Part shown: in pieces, positions 53,995-62,784 of the stretch
Layout of the letters: every line of letters begins with the position of its first letter
Position numbering within the stretch: the first letter of the stretch is position 1
Assembly: GCF_000429765.1 (NCBI RefSeq)
Contig: NZ_KE386949.1
Span: forward strand, 186,001-250,000
DNA from: Gemmobacter nectariphilus DSM 15620
GTDB taxonomy: Bacteria > Pseudomonadota > Alphaproteobacteria > Rhodobacterales > Rhodobacteraceae
DNA length: 64,000 nucleotides
Direction: 5' to 3'
The notes under the pieces: generated by a model
The model's database searches: none
What the model was told of the DNA's origin: nothing
The model's input: the letters and a program-made list of their open reading frames with translations, nothing else
Made by a program: the position numbers and the translations under genes

Positions 53995-54954
53995 TCAGGC
54001 GGCAGAGATCATCTCTGCCTGTTTCACGATCACTTCTGCCTGTTTGATGGACGCAATGTCAACGAGTCGTCCCTTGTAGACCGTCGCGCCCTGACCGGCG
54101 GCCTTGGCAGCCTCCATGGCGGCAAGGATCTCGCGCGCCTCGGCCACGGCGGCCTCGGACGGGGTAAAGACCTCGTTGGCCAGCGCCACCTGCTTGGGAT
54201 GGATCGCCCATTTGCCGACCATGCCCAGCGTGGCCGACCGCCGCGCCTGCGCCCGGAAGCCCTCGTCATCGCTGAAATCGCCAAAGGGGCCATCGACCGG
54301 CAGAACGCCATGGGTGCGGCACGCCGCCACGATCGCGGCCTGCGCCCAATGCCACGGGTCCGACCAGTGCTTCACGCCCTCGCGCAACATGTAGTAGTTC
54401 TCCTGCGTCCCACCGATACCGGTGGTCTGCATCCCCATGCTGGCGGCAAAATCCGCCGCTCCCAGGCTCATCGCCTGCAACCGCGGGCTCGAGGCGGCGA
54501 TTTCCTCGACATGGGCAATGCCGGCCGCCGACTCGATGATGACCTCAAAGCTGATGCGCTTCTTGCGGCCCTTGGCGGCCTCGATCGCCGTGACCAGCGC
54601 ATCCACCGCATAGACATCGGCCGCACAGCCGACCTTGGGGATCATGATCTGGTCCAGCCGCTCGCTCGCCTGCTCCAGCAGCTCCACCACATCCTTGTAC
54701 CAGAACGGCGTGTCCAGCCCGTTGATGCGCACCGACAACAGCTTGTTGCCCCAGTCCACCTCATGCGTGGCCTTGATGATGTTCGCCTGCGCGGCGTCCT
54801 TGTCCGTCGGCGCGACCGAATCTTCCAGATCCAGGTTGATGACATCCGCCGCGCTTGCCGCCATCTTCTCGAACAGGGCCGGGCGCGATCCGGGCCCGAA
54901 CAGCTGGCAACGATTGGGGCGGGCGACAGGCGCAGGTTGCAGGCGGAAGGACAT
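53995..54954 (-). CDS. mcl1: L-malyl-CoA/beta-methylmalyl-CoA lyase
   Basis: The 319-residue protein is a HpcH/HpaI-type CitE-like lyase with MSFRLQPAPVARPNRCQLFGPGSRPALFEKM, NLDLEDSVAP, ISFEVIIESAAGIAHVEEIA (metal-binding Glu) and GKWAIHPKQVALANEVF. It matches the Rhodobacter Mcl1 length and motifs. It cleaves malyl-CoA to glyoxylate and acetyl-CoA and acts on beta-methylmalyl-CoA in the ethylmalonyl-CoA pathway. GAGG lies upstream. A TTGCGCAA palindrome (55004-55011) lies 50 bases before the start. Confidence 0.95.
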   Translation of the reverse strand: MSFRLQPAPVARPNRCQLFGPGSRPALFEKMAASAADVINLDLEDSVAPTDKDAAQANIIKATHEVDWGNKLLSVRINGLDTPFWYKDVVELLEQASERLDQIMIPKVGCAADVYAVDALVTAIEAAKGRKKRISFEVIIESAAGIAHVEEIAASSPRLQAMSLGAADFAASMGMQTTGIGGTQENYYMLREGVKHWSDPWHWAQAAIVAACRTHGVLPVDGPFGDFSDDEGFRAQARRSATLGMVGKWAIHPKQVALANEVFTPSEAAVAEAREILAAMEAAKAAGQGATVYKGRLVDIASIKQAEVIVKQAEMISAA

Positions 54955-55084
54955 GGCGGCCTCGCAAGTATATTTCCGGGATGGTTGCGATCCAGTTATA
55001 TTATTGCGCAAACTCCCGCAAGGCCGGAAATGTTGCAGCGCAGCAGTTGGCGCGGCGCTGCGGCACCCGCAAATCGGCTTCCAT

Positions 55085-55207
55085 CTTCGCCTTGATCCAA
55101 ATATCCCCGCCGGAGGCAGCCGACCGCACCGCCCGAACAGCGCCCGGACAATGCGCCCGGCCCCCGCCCCCCGCGGCAGCGCCGCCGAGCGGGGGCTCGA
55201 TGCCCCC
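55085..55207 (-). repeat. Intergenic TATTTGG element, short copy F, plus separate GC hairpin
   Basis: The box GGGGATATTTGGATCAAG with GCGAAG lies at 55085-55108, led by CCTCCGGC as in copy E (minus strand). A GC hairpin GCCGC..GGGGGC-tcgat-GCCCCC..GCGGC follows at about 55180-55215, sharing its core with 34097-34115. The 279-base gap holds these and the mcl promoter; no gene is seen. Confidence 0.7.
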
Positions 55208-55233
55208 CGAGGCGGCCCCCGACAGGAGAGACC

Positions 55234-56199
55234 ATGAGCCTGACCGTCACCCCCGAAGCCTTCCGCCTTGCACAGGCCTTCACCATCAGCCGCGGCAGCC
55301 GGACCGAGGCGCGGGTGCTGACCGTCCGCGTCACGCAAGACGGCGCGACCGGCATGGGCGAATGCGTGCCCTATCCGCGCTATGGCGAAAGCCTCGACTC
55401 GGTTGCCGCCACCATTGCCGCCCTGCCGGACACCATCGACCGCCTGGCCCTGCAAACCCTGCTGCCCCCCGGCGCGGCCCGCAATGCCGTCGACTGCGCG
55501 CTCTGGGACTGGCAGGCCAAGCACGGCGGCACGCCCGTCCATCGCCTTGCCGGTCTTGCCCCGCCGCAGCCCCTGGGCATCACCTATACGATCTCCCTCG
55601 ACACCCCCGAGCGGATGGAGACCGAGGCCCGCAAGCACGCCCATCGCCCGCTGCTCAAGATCAAGCTTGGCACCCAGGGCGACATGCCCAGGCTTGAAGC
55701 CGTGCGGCGCGGGGCGCCAAAGTCCACCATCATCGTCGATGCCAACGAGGGCTGGACGGCCGAGGTCTATACCGACCTCGCCCCGCATCTGCTGCGCCTT
55801 GGCGTTGCGCTGGTCGAACAGCCGCTGCCGGCAGGGCAGGATGACATGCTGGCCGAAATCGCCCGCCCCCTGCCCGTCTGCGCCGACGAAAGCTGCCACG
55901 ACCGCGCCAGCCTTGCCGCACTGCGCGGCAAATACGATCTGGTCAACATCAAGCTCGACAAGACCGGCGGGCTGACCGAAGCCCTGGCAACCCGGGCCGA
56001 GGCACAGGCGATGGGCTTTGGCATCATGGTCGGCTGCATGGTCGGATCCAGCCTTGCCATGGCGCCGGCCTTCCTGCTGGCGCAGGGCGCGCCCTACGTC
56101 GACCTTGACGCGCCGCTGCTTCTGTCCGAAGACCGGCCGGTGCCCATGCGCGTGCAGGGCGCCACCCTTTATCCGCCTGACCCCGCGCTCTGGGGCTGA
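55234..56199 (+). CDS. Dipeptide epimerase / N-acyl amino acid racemase-like (enolase superfamily, DgcA-type)
   Basis: The 321-residue enzyme has the muconate-lactonising/dipeptide epimerase layout: acid-base Lys142 and Lys144 in KIKLG, metal ligands Asp169 (DANEG), Glu195 (VEQPL) and Asp218 (CADES), and Lys243 in NIKLDKTGG. It racemises an alpha carbon, as L-Ala-D/L-Glu epimerase or the N-acetyl-D-Glu racemase DgcA. The aminotransferase 19 bases downstream argues for D-amino-acid or peptidoglycan-peptide use. Exact substrate unknown. Confidence 0.9.
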   Translation: MSLTVTPEAFRLAQAFTISRGSRTEARVLTVRVTQDGATGMGECVPYPRYGESLDSVAATIAALPDTIDRLALQTLLPPGAARNAVDCALWDWQAKHGGTPVHRLAGLAPPQPLGITYTISLDTPERMETEARKHAHRPLLKIKLGTQGDMPRLEAVRRGAPKSTIIVDANEGWTAEVYTDLAPHLLRLGVALVEQPLPAGQDDMLAEIARPLPVCADESCHDRASLAALRGKYDLVNIKLDKTGGLTEALATRAEAQAMGFGIMVGCMVGSSLAMAPAFLLAQGAPYVDLDAPLLLSEDRPVPMRVQGATLYPPDPALWG

Positions 56200-56218
56200 G
56201 ACCACACAGGAGACCGAC

Positions 56219-57079
56219 ATGACCCGCATCGTCCACCTGAACGGCGACTGGCTGCCCGAGGCAGAGGCGAAAGTCTCGGTCTTTGACCGCGGCTTCCTGA
56301 TGGGCGATGGCGTCTACGAGGTCACCAGCGTTCTGGGTGGCAAGCTGATCGACTTCGAGGGCCATTGCCGCCGCCTTGATCGCTCGCTCAAGGAACTCGG
56401 CATGCCGAACCCGCATACCGATGACGAATGGCTCGCCCTGCACCACGAGATCGTCCGGCTCAACGACATCGGCGACGGCAGCATCTACCTGCAGGTCACG
56501 CGCGGCAACGGGGGCGACCGCGACTTCATGTATCCCAACCCGCCGGTGCCGCAGACCGTGGTGATGTTCACCCAGTCCAAGCCGGGCCTTGCGCAGAACC
56601 CGCAGGCCACGACCGGGCTCAAGGTCATCAGCCTGCCGGAAATGCGTTGGCACCGCCGCGACATCAAGACGGTTCAGCTGCTGTATCCGTCGATGTGCAA
56701 GATGGCTGCCAAGGCCGCCGGCGCCGATGACGCCTGGTTCGTCGAGGATGGCGCCGTGACCGAGGGCACCTCGAACAACGCCTGGATCGTCAAGGACGGC
56801 AAGATCATCACCCGCCAGCTCAGCAATGATCTGCTGCACGGCATCACCCGCGCCTCGGTGATCCGCTTTGCCAAGGAAGCGCAGATGGAAATCATCGAGC
56901 GCCCCTTCACCATCGAGGAGGCCCAGGCGGCGGACGAGGCTTTCATCACCTCGGCCGGCGTGTTCGTGATGCCGGTGGTGGAAATCGACGGCAAGAAGCT
57001 GGGCGACGGCAAGCCCGGCCGCGTCGCCACCCGCCTGCGCGAGCTGTATCTGGACGAATCGCTCAAGGCGGCGATGTGA
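56219..57079 (+). CDS. D-amino-acid aminotransferase
   Basis: The 286-residue class IV PLP enzyme starts at ATG 56219 after AGGAGA. The PLP lysine is Lys150 (RWHRRDIKTVQLL), the D-amino-acid transaminase context. Other blocks are VFDRGFLMGDGVYEVT, EDGAVTEGTSNNAWIV and LHGITRASVIRFA. It transfers the amino group between D-amino acids and 2-oxo acids. It forms an operon with the epimerase. Confidence 0.92.
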   Translation: MTRIVHLNGDWLPEAEAKVSVFDRGFLMGDGVYEVTSVLGGKLIDFEGHCRRLDRSLKELGMPNPHTDDEWLALHHEIVRLNDIGDGSIYLQVTRGNGGDRDFMYPNPPVPQTVVMFTQSKPGLAQNPQATTGLKVISLPEMRWHRRDIKTVQLLYPSMCKMAAKAAGADDAWFVEDGAVTEGTSNNAWIVKDGKIITRQLSNDLLHGITRASVIRFAKEAQMEIIERPFTIEEAQAADEAFITSAGVFVMPVVEIDGKKLGDGKPGRVATRLRELYLDESLKAAM

Positions 57080-57125
57080 TCGGAAGACCACAGGCCGGTC
57101 GGCACGCCCGAACGGCCGTCAGCGC

Positions 57126-57157
57126 AAAGGGGCGGAAGGTGATCCTTCCGCCCCTTT
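57126..57157. terminator. Bidirectional intrinsic terminator
   Basis: A perfect 14-bp stem AAAGGGGCGGAAGG / CCTTCCGCCCCTTT with a TGAT loop lies between the convergent aminotransferase (+) and RTX (-) genes. A runs on one side and T runs on the other serve both strands. Confidence 0.9.
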
Positions 57158-57179
57158 CGCTTGTCCAGCGGTGCCGCGA

Positions 57180-59300
57180 TCAGGCCGCCAGCGGCAGCAG
57201 CTCGCTGGCCCGCTGAATCGCCACGTTCAGGCTGCCCGCCAGCCGGTTTTCCACCAGGGCGACGACATCGCCGTCCAGTTGCAGTGCGACATTGTCACCA
57301 ACCTGCACCTGCGTCAGCACGGGTTCAACGGCCGTCGGGTCGGTCTGATCATCCCAGACCAGCAGAACCTGTTCGTCGCCAAACAGATCGGTGATGCGCG
57401 CAATGCCATAGGCGCCGGTATCATAGATGTGGAACATGTCCTCGTCTTCGCCGCCGGTCATCAGGTCGGCCCCATGCGCGATCAACAGATCCTCGCCCCC
57501 GCCGCCCAGCAACGTATCGGCCCCGGCGCCGCCGCCCAGCACATCATGGCCCGCATCGCCGACCAGAAGATCGTCGCCTTCGCCGCCGTAAAGCGTGTCG
57601 TCATCGTCGCCGCCATAGATCGAATCCGCGCCGTCGCCGCCGTAGGCAAGATCATGTCCACCATCAAGGTTGATATGGTCGTCCCCCGGGTCGCCATAGA
57701 CGCTGTCATTGCCAGAGCCACCGCTCACGGTATCGTCGCCGAACCCGGCATAGACCCGATCGTTGCCATCCAGCGCAACGAAGCGTTCGGGCGCATTGAT
57801 GCCGTTCAGCCCGTCGTCGCCATCGGTGCCCGTGATCGTCGCAGGCGTCACGATGGTCAGACGGTCAAGGCTGAAGTCCTCGGCCGCAATACCATGGAAC
57901 AGCGCCACAGGAACGCCACTGATCGACAGCAGGGCATAGCCGCTGACCGGATCGGCGGTCACTTGCGGCGTCACCGTTTCGAACCCGTCCAGCTCCAGCC
58001 GCACATAGTCCTGGCTGCGATCGAAATCGGTGATGATGGCCGGATCCCCGGCCTCGGCGCCGCCGCCCCACTGGACCAGGAATATATCCTCGGAGCCGCC
58101 CCCGGTCATCACATCGTCCGGGCCACCGACCAGCGTGTCGCTGCCGTCTTCGCCGATCAGCGTATCGGCCTCGGGACCACCGACAAGCACATCGGCGCCA
58201 GCCCCGCCCAGCAGACGATCCTCGCCGGCACCGCCAAGCAGGCTGTCATCGCCATCGCCGCCATACAGGGCATCATGGCCTTCGCCGCCCGCAAGCGTGT
58301 CGCTGCCCTCGTTGCCCCACAGGCTGTCGTTCCCGACATCCCCGGCAAGGCTGTCATCTTCGCCCCAGCCAGAGATCTGATCGTCCCCGGCCAGCCCCGA
58401 GATGGTGTCGGTGCCCGAGGTGCCGGTCAGCAGATCGTCACCATTGCCAGGCACTCCCGGCTCTTGGGGGGGATCGTCGGTGTTCGTGTCCACCGTCAGC
58501 CGGTCGACGGGGAAATCCTCGGGCGCGATGCCCGACAGACGCGCCATGGCGATGCCGTTCACCACGACCATCGAATCGCCATTCTCGTCGGCCATGATAT
58601 CGACCTGGGCATCCCCATAGCCGGTCAGATCCAGGTGGAGCAGATCCTCCATCGCGTTGAAATCGACGATGGTGGCCGGGTCTGCGGCGTTTCCGGTCTC
58701 CATGTCGGCATAGCGTTCAACCACGAACAGATCGCTGCCCGCGCCGCCTGTCATCGTATCCAGCCGATCCCCGACCAGAATGTCGGCACCATCGCCGCCG
58801 AACAGCGCATCGGGCGTCGGCTCTGCTTCGGTATCGCTGTCGAGCCCGATCAGCAGGTCGTCGCCTGCTTCACCGTGCAAGGCGTTGCTGCCCTCGAAGT
58901 CCACGAGCAGATCGTTGCCGGCACCGCCCATAGACGTGTCATCGCCTGCGCCGCCAATCAGCGTGTCCTGACCGTAGCCGCCTTGCAGCAGATCCTCGTC
59001 TGCTCCGCCATCGATCCAGTCATGCCCAAGGCCGCCGGACAAGGTATCGTCGCCCAGATTGCCCAAGAGATCGTCATTGCCCGCCCCGCCCGAGACATAA
59101 TCGTCGCCCGCGCGGCCGATCAGCGTGTCGTTGCCGTCAAAGCCCCGCAGGTTTTCATCCTCGGCGGTGCCTTCCAGCATGTCATCGCCCTCGGTGCCAT
59201 CAATGTCGGTCCGGTTGGCCGAGGTATCGGTGTCCGAGCCACCGTCAAACAGCAGCGCCCCAAGCAACAGAACAGGAACGGCAATCAGCAGCAATTCCAT
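57180..59300 (-). CDS. Membrane-anchored RTX calcium-binding protein, three-module
   Basis: The 706-residue protein starts at ATG 59300 with GAGGG upstream. Residues 1-18 (MELLLIAVPVLLLGALLF) are a membrane anchor or uncleaved signal. Three modules follow, each an RTX block (GGAGNDxL repeats at about 35-190, 285-400, 488-605) plus a beta domain (about 190-270, 404-484, 619-706). The first two beta domains share IVDF/IITDF, LxLDGF/LDLTGY and GIAxEDFxxDRLT. Repeats bind calcium in known RTX proteins. Type I export is unclear because of the N-terminal anchor. Function unknown. Confidence 0.9.
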   Translation of the reverse strand: MELLLIAVPVLLLGALLFDGGSDTDTSANRTDIDGTEGDDMLEGTAEDENLRGFDGNDTLIGRAGDDYVSGGAGNDDLLGNLGDDTLSGGLGHDWIDGGADEDLLQGGYGQDTLIGGAGDDTSMGGAGNDLLVDFEGSNALHGEAGDDLLIGLDSDTEAEPTPDALFGGDGADILVGDRLDTMTGGAGSDLFVVERYADMETGNAADPATIVDFNAMEDLLHLDLTGYGDAQVDIMADENGDSMVVVNGIAMARLSGIAPEDFPVDRLTVDTNTDDPPQEPGVPGNGDDLLTGTSGTDTISGLAGDDQISGWGEDDSLAGDVGNDSLWGNEGSDTLAGGEGHDALYGGDGDDSLLGGAGEDRLLGGAGADVLVGGPEADTLIGEDGSDTLVGGPDDVMTGGGSEDIFLVQWGGGAEAGDPAIITDFDRSQDYVRLELDGFETVTPQVTADPVSGYALLSISGVPVALFHGIAAEDFSLDRLTIVTPATITGTDGDDGLNGINAPERFVALDGNDRVYAGFGDDTVSGGSGNDSVYGDPGDDHINLDGGHDLAYGGDGADSIYGGDDDDTLYGGEGDDLLVGDAGHDVLGGGAGADTLLGGGGEDLLIAHGADLMTGGEDEDMFHIYDTGAYGIARITDLFGDEQVLLVWDDQTDPTAVEPVLTQVQVGDNVALQLDGDVVALVENRLAGSLNVAIQRASELLPLAA

Positions 59301-59452
59301 GACACCCTCATAATAAATTGATACCCCGACCAAGGATCAGCAGGCGGCCGGGGTCTGTCCAGAGAGTTGATGGAATTATGCGAAAATTCTAGGAAGCCGT
59401 CCACGGGATCCAACCAATCCCGCGAAGTCGGCATCATTGTTTCCAGGCCGAT

Positions 59453-59764
59453 CTAGGGCTTGCCGACGTTCTCCCGAAAGGCGACCTCGAACGCGGCCTT
59501 TTGCGAATCTGAGGCCTCGGTCTGATGATGCGCCTTCCAGTCGTCATAGGGCATGCCATAGACGATCTCGCGCGCGTCTTCCTTGCCCATCGCGATGCCG
59601 CGGGCGTTCGCTTCTTCCTGATACCAGCGCGACAGGCAGTTGCGGCAAAAGCCGGCCAGATTCATCAGGTCGATGTTCTGAACGTCAGGGCGCTTGTCCA
59701 TCAGATGTTCGACCAGCCGGCGGAAGGTTGCGGCCTCAAGCTCGGTCCGGGTGGCGTCGTCCAT
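59453..59764 (-). CDS. DUF1244 family protein
   Basis: The 103-residue protein matches DUF1244: ATFRRLVEHLMDKRPDVQNIDLMNLAGFCRNCLSRWYQEEANARGIAMGKEDAREIVYGMPYDDWKAHHQ. The FCRNCLSRW cysteines are conserved in the family. Function is unknown. GGGAGA precedes ATG 59764. Confidence 0.9.
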   Translation of the reverse strand: MDDATRTELEAATFRRLVEHLMDKRPDVQNIDLMNLAGFCRNCLSRWYQEEANARGIAMGKEDAREIVYGMPYDDWKAHHQTEASDSQKAAFEVAFRENVGKP

Positions 59765-59841
59765 GGCGGGTCTCCCTGTCTGTGGCGCGGTGTCACGGGT
59801 TCGCTTTTGCCGCCAGTGGCGCACCAGGCGGCGCCGTCGAA

Positions 59842-59863
59842 GGGTATTTGAGAAAAGGCAAAA
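59842..59863 (+). repeat. Variant TATTTGG box, copy J
   Basis: GGGTATTTGAGAAAAGGC followed by AAAA lies between DUF1244 and the amidohydrolase stop, similar to copy I. No second hairpin as in copies A-D is apparent. Confidence 0.5.
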
Positions 59864-59873
59864 GGGAAAGCCG

Positions 59874-60614
59874 TCAGGCCAGATCGTCCAGCGCCTTCGT
59901 CAGCAGGGGGGCGAGGCGCGCGGCCCAGGCGGATTGGTCGGCCGGGGTGGCGATCAGGTCGTTGCGCAGCTCGATCAAGGTGTTGTGGCGGCCCTGGGCC
60001 AGGGCATGGCGGTCGATGGAATCGCCGGGAAGGTGGCCGGAATAGGGCTCGTTGTCGCCAATGCACAGATCGGGCTCGGCGCGCAGCAGATCAATCAGGC
60101 GCAGCGACAGGCGGCTGTCGCGGTGCGAATGCAGGATGCCGACATGCCAGGGCCGCGGCGCGCGGCCGCGCAGGCACGGGGTGAAGGAATGCACCGCGCA
60201 GATCACCGTATCGGGCCGCCGCGCCGCCAGCGATTCCAGCGCCGCATGATAGGGGCGGTGCAGCGCGTTCAGCCGGCGTTCGGCTTCGGCCGCATCGGCA
60301 TGGCGATTGGCCGGGATGATCGTGCCATCATAAAGCTTCATCAGCAGGGTCGGATCATCCTCGCCCCGGTTCGGGTCGATCACGAGGCGCGAGAAATCCG
60401 ACAGGATGCAGGGACTGTCCAGCCGTTCCGCCAGTGCGGCGGCCAGTCCGACCGCGCCGACGTCATAGGCGATATGGCGGGCCATGTCCTGGGGCGCGAT
60501 GCCCAGATCGCCGCCGTTCACCCACTCCGGCACCCGGTTGGTCGCGTGATCGCAGGTGACAAGCCAGCGGCCGGGGCGGTTCTGGCCAAGGATATGGTAA
60601 GGTGTCTCGGTCAT
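59874..60614 (-). CDS. N-formylglutamate amidohydrolase family protein
   Basis: The 246-residue protein carries the FGase family motifs WLVTCDHATNRVPEWV, SDFSRLVIDPNRGEDDPTLL, IICAVHSFTPCL-like VICAVHSFTPCLRG, and GILHSHRDSRL. Family members hydrolyse N-formylglutamate in histidine degradation; no hut genes adjoin it, so the true substrate may differ. It diverges from pyk with a 121-base promoter region. Confidence 0.88.
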   Translation of the reverse strand: MTETPYHILGQNRPGRWLVTCDHATNRVPEWVNGGDLGIAPQDMARHIAYDVGAVGLAAALAERLDSPCILSDFSRLVIDPNRGEDDPTLLMKLYDGTIIPANRHADAAEAERRLNALHRPYHAALESLAARRPDTVICAVHSFTPCLRGRAPRPWHVGILHSHRDSRLSLRLIDLLRAEPDLCIGDNEPYSGHLPGDSIDRHALAQGRHNTLIELRNDLIATPADQSAWAARLAPLLTKALDDLA

Positions 60615-60711
60615 GATGCTGTTGCGTCTGGTGGGGCAGATCCGCTTTACAGGCAGAAGCGCCGGGGTTCCAGTTGCCGCTGCGGCAGAATCCGGGCAAA
60701 AGGCAGACAAT

Positions 60712-60723
60712 GTTTGCGCAAAC
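60712..60723. promoter_or_regulatory. Perfect 12-base palindrome before pyk
   Basis: GTTTGCGCAAAC directly abuts the GGAGG ribosome binding site of pyk (60724-60728). Protein binding there could block transcription or translation initiation. The bound regulator is not identified. Confidence 0.6.
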
Positions 60724-60735
60724 GGAGGATGGCGG

Positions 60736-62181
60736 ATGAGACGGCATCGCAAGATCAAGATCGTGGCGACGCTGGGGCCTGCGTCTTCGGACAAGGCGAC
60801 GATCCGCGCCCTGTGGGAGGCGGGCGCCGATGTGTTCCGCCTGAACATGAGCCACGGCAGCCACGACGACATTGCCGCGCGCCATGCGATCATCCGCGAG
60901 ATCGAGGGCGAGATTGGCCGCCCGATCGCGATTCTGGCCGACCTGCAGGGGCCCAAGCTGCGGGTGGGCGTGTTCGCCGCAGGCGCCGTCGATCTGGAAG
61001 AAGGGCAAAGCTTTCGGCTGGATCTGTCGGATGCGCCGGGCGATGCGCATCGCGTGCAGCTGCCCCACCCCGAGATTTTCGCGGCGCTTGAACCCGGATC
61101 GGCCCTTCTGGTGAATGACGGCAAGATCCGGCTGAAGGTCACGGCCTGCGGTGCCGATTTCGCCGATTGCGTCGTGACGGTGGGCGGCACGATTTCCAAC
61201 CGCAAGGGGGTCAATGTGCCCGATGTGGTGCTGCCGCTGGCCGCGCTGTCGGACAAGGACCGCCGCGATCTGGACTTCGTCTGCGCGCTGGGGGTGGACT
61301 GGCTGGCGCTGTCCTTTGTCCAGCGGCCTGAGGATGTGCTGGAAGCGCGCGATCTGGCACAGGGGCGCGCGGCGATCCTGTCCAAGATCGAAAAGCCTGC
61401 CGCCGTGAAGGCGTTTGACGCGATCCTTGCGGTCTCTGATGGCATCATGGTGGCGCGCGGCGATCTGGGGGTGGAATGCCCGGTTCAGGCCGTGCCGCCG
61501 ATCCAGAAACGGCTGGTGCGCGGCGCGCGGGCGGCCGCCAAGCCGGTGATCGTAGCCACGCAGATGCTGGAATCGATGATCGAAAGCCCGATGCCGACGC
61601 GGGCCGAGGTCTCGGATGTGGCGACGGCCATCTATGAGGGGGCGGATGCCGTCATGCTGTCGGCCGAATCCGCCGCCGGGCAATACCCCGTGCAGGCGGT
61701 GGCCACGATGGATGCCGTCGCGCGCGAGGTCGAAGGCGATCCGACCTATCGCGAGGTGATCGAGGCCAGCCGCAAGGTGAACCGGCGCACCGTCGCCGAC
61801 GGGATCGTCTCGGCCGCGCGCGAGCTGGCCGAGACGACGGACATCAAGGCGATCTGCTGCTTTACCCAATCGGGCACGACCGCAACCCTGGTGGCGAGAG
61901 AGCGGCCGCGCGTGCCGATCCTGGCGCTGACCCCCCTTGTGCGCACGGCGCGCAAGCTGTGCCTGACCTGGGGCGCGCATTGCGTGCTGGTCCCGCCGCA
62001 AGAGCGGTTCAAGGGCGCTGTCCTGTCGGCGGCCAAGGCCGCGCGCGAGGATGGCTTTGCCAGCACCACAGACCAGATCGTTGTCACCGCCGGCGTTCCC
62101 TTCAACGTGCAGGGCACCACGAACATCCTGCGCGTCGCCCCGTGTGACGAACGATTGATCTTCCGCGCCGATCCTGAATAA
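60736..62181 (+). CDS. pyk: Pyruvate kinase
   Basis: The 481-residue enzyme starts at ATG 60736 after GGAGG; the open frame continues upstream but that part lacks family likeness. Signature blocks: KIVATLGPASSD, VFRLNMSHGSHDD, SKIEKPAAVKAFD, the active-site Lys/Glu region DGIMVARGDLGVE and VATQMLESMIESPMPTRAE. It makes pyruvate and ATP from PEP. Only the palindrome lies between it and its divergent neighbour. Confidence 0.97.
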   Translation: MRRHRKIKIVATLGPASSDKATIRALWEAGADVFRLNMSHGSHDDIAARHAIIREIEGEIGRPIAILADLQGPKLRVGVFAAGAVDLEEGQSFRLDLSDAPGDAHRVQLPHPEIFAALEPGSALLVNDGKIRLKVTACGADFADCVVTVGGTISNRKGVNVPDVVLPLAALSDKDRRDLDFVCALGVDWLALSFVQRPEDVLEARDLAQGRAAILSKIEKPAAVKAFDAILAVSDGIMVARGDLGVECPVQAVPPIQKRLVRGARAAAKPVIVATQMLESMIESPMPTRAEVSDVATAIYEGADAVMLSAESAAGQYPVQAVATMDAVAREVEGDPTYREVIEASRKVNRRTVADGIVSAARELAETTDIKAICCFTQSGTTATLVARERPRVPILALTPLVRTARKLCLTWGAHCVLVPPQERFKGAVLSAAKAAREDGFASTTDQIVVTAGVPFNVQGTTNILRVAPCDERLIFRADPE

Positions 62182-62190
62182 TCCAGACGC

Positions 62191-62209
62191 GGCCGGGATT
62201 TTCCCGGCC
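62191..62209 (+). terminator. Hairpin after pyk
   Basis: GGCCGGGA / TCCCGGCC, 8-bp stem with TTT loop, 10 bases after the stop. There is no T tract, so it could also be attenuating or stabilising rather than a full terminator. Confidence 0.5.
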
Positions 62210-62232
62210 ATGGTGACCCGGGGGGGGACCCG

Positions 62233-62457
62233 ATGAACAGTGACCTGATGCTTGTGATCGGGCTGGTGATCGGGGTGCTGGCCATCCCGGCCCTGCTCAA
62301 TGCCTGGACCGAAGGGCGCACGCCGCGCGCAGCCGCCATCATGGTGATGATCGCCATCGGTCTGGTCGTGGCCGCGGCCCGGCTACACCCGGGCGGCTAT
62401 GCGCTGGCGGATGTGCCCGATGTCTTCTTTCGCGTGCTGGGGCGGCTGATCAACTAG
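62233..62457 (+). CDS. Small two-helix membrane protein of unknown function
   Basis: The 74-residue protein has helices LMLVIGLVIGVLAIPALLNAW and AAIMVMIAIGLVVAAARL, then a short hydrophilic tail. GGGGGGG precedes the ATG. It lies between pyk and rpmI, 51 bases after pyk. I do not recognise a family. Confidence 0.8.
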   Translation: MNSDLMLVIGLVIGVLAIPALLNAWTEGRTPRAAAIMVMIAIGLVVAAARLHPGGYALADVPDVFFRVLGRLIN

Positions 62458-62571
62458 GGCTTTTCCGCTTGCCACGCCCCGGCGGGCACAGTAAAGGGGC
62501 GGCTCATTCTGCGCGGCCGGCCGGTGTGGCATGCCGAGTCGCGTGTCGACCACTCGAACCAGGAGATGGAA

Positions 62572-62772
62572 ATGCCCAAGATGAAGACGAAATCCGCTGC
62601 GAAGAAGCGGTTTTCCTTTACCGCGACCGGCAAGGTCAAAGCGGGCCCCGCTGGCAAGCGCCACGGCATGATCAAGCGCTCGACGAAATTCATCCGCGAC
62701 GTGACCGGGACGATGATCCTGTCCGATGCGGACGCGAAGATCGTCAAGAAATACATGCCGTACAACCGCTAA
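62572..62772 (+). CDS. rpmI: 50S ribosomal protein L35
   Basis: The 66-residue basic protein starts [25 protein letters not shown], the L35 hallmark, with AGGAG before ATG 62572. It is followed 12 bases later by rplT. infC is not immediately upstream. Confidence 0.97.
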   Translation: MPKMKTKSAAKKRFSFTATGKVKAGPAGKRHGMIKRSTKFIRDVTGTMILSDADAKIVKKYMPYNR

Positions 62773-62784
62773 GGAGAGCCAGAC

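Noticed and set aside
57171-59321. 716-codon plus-strand open frame opposite the second RTX gene
   Set aside because: Same artefact of RTX codon composition; no domain likeness, and the minus frame reads perfectly.
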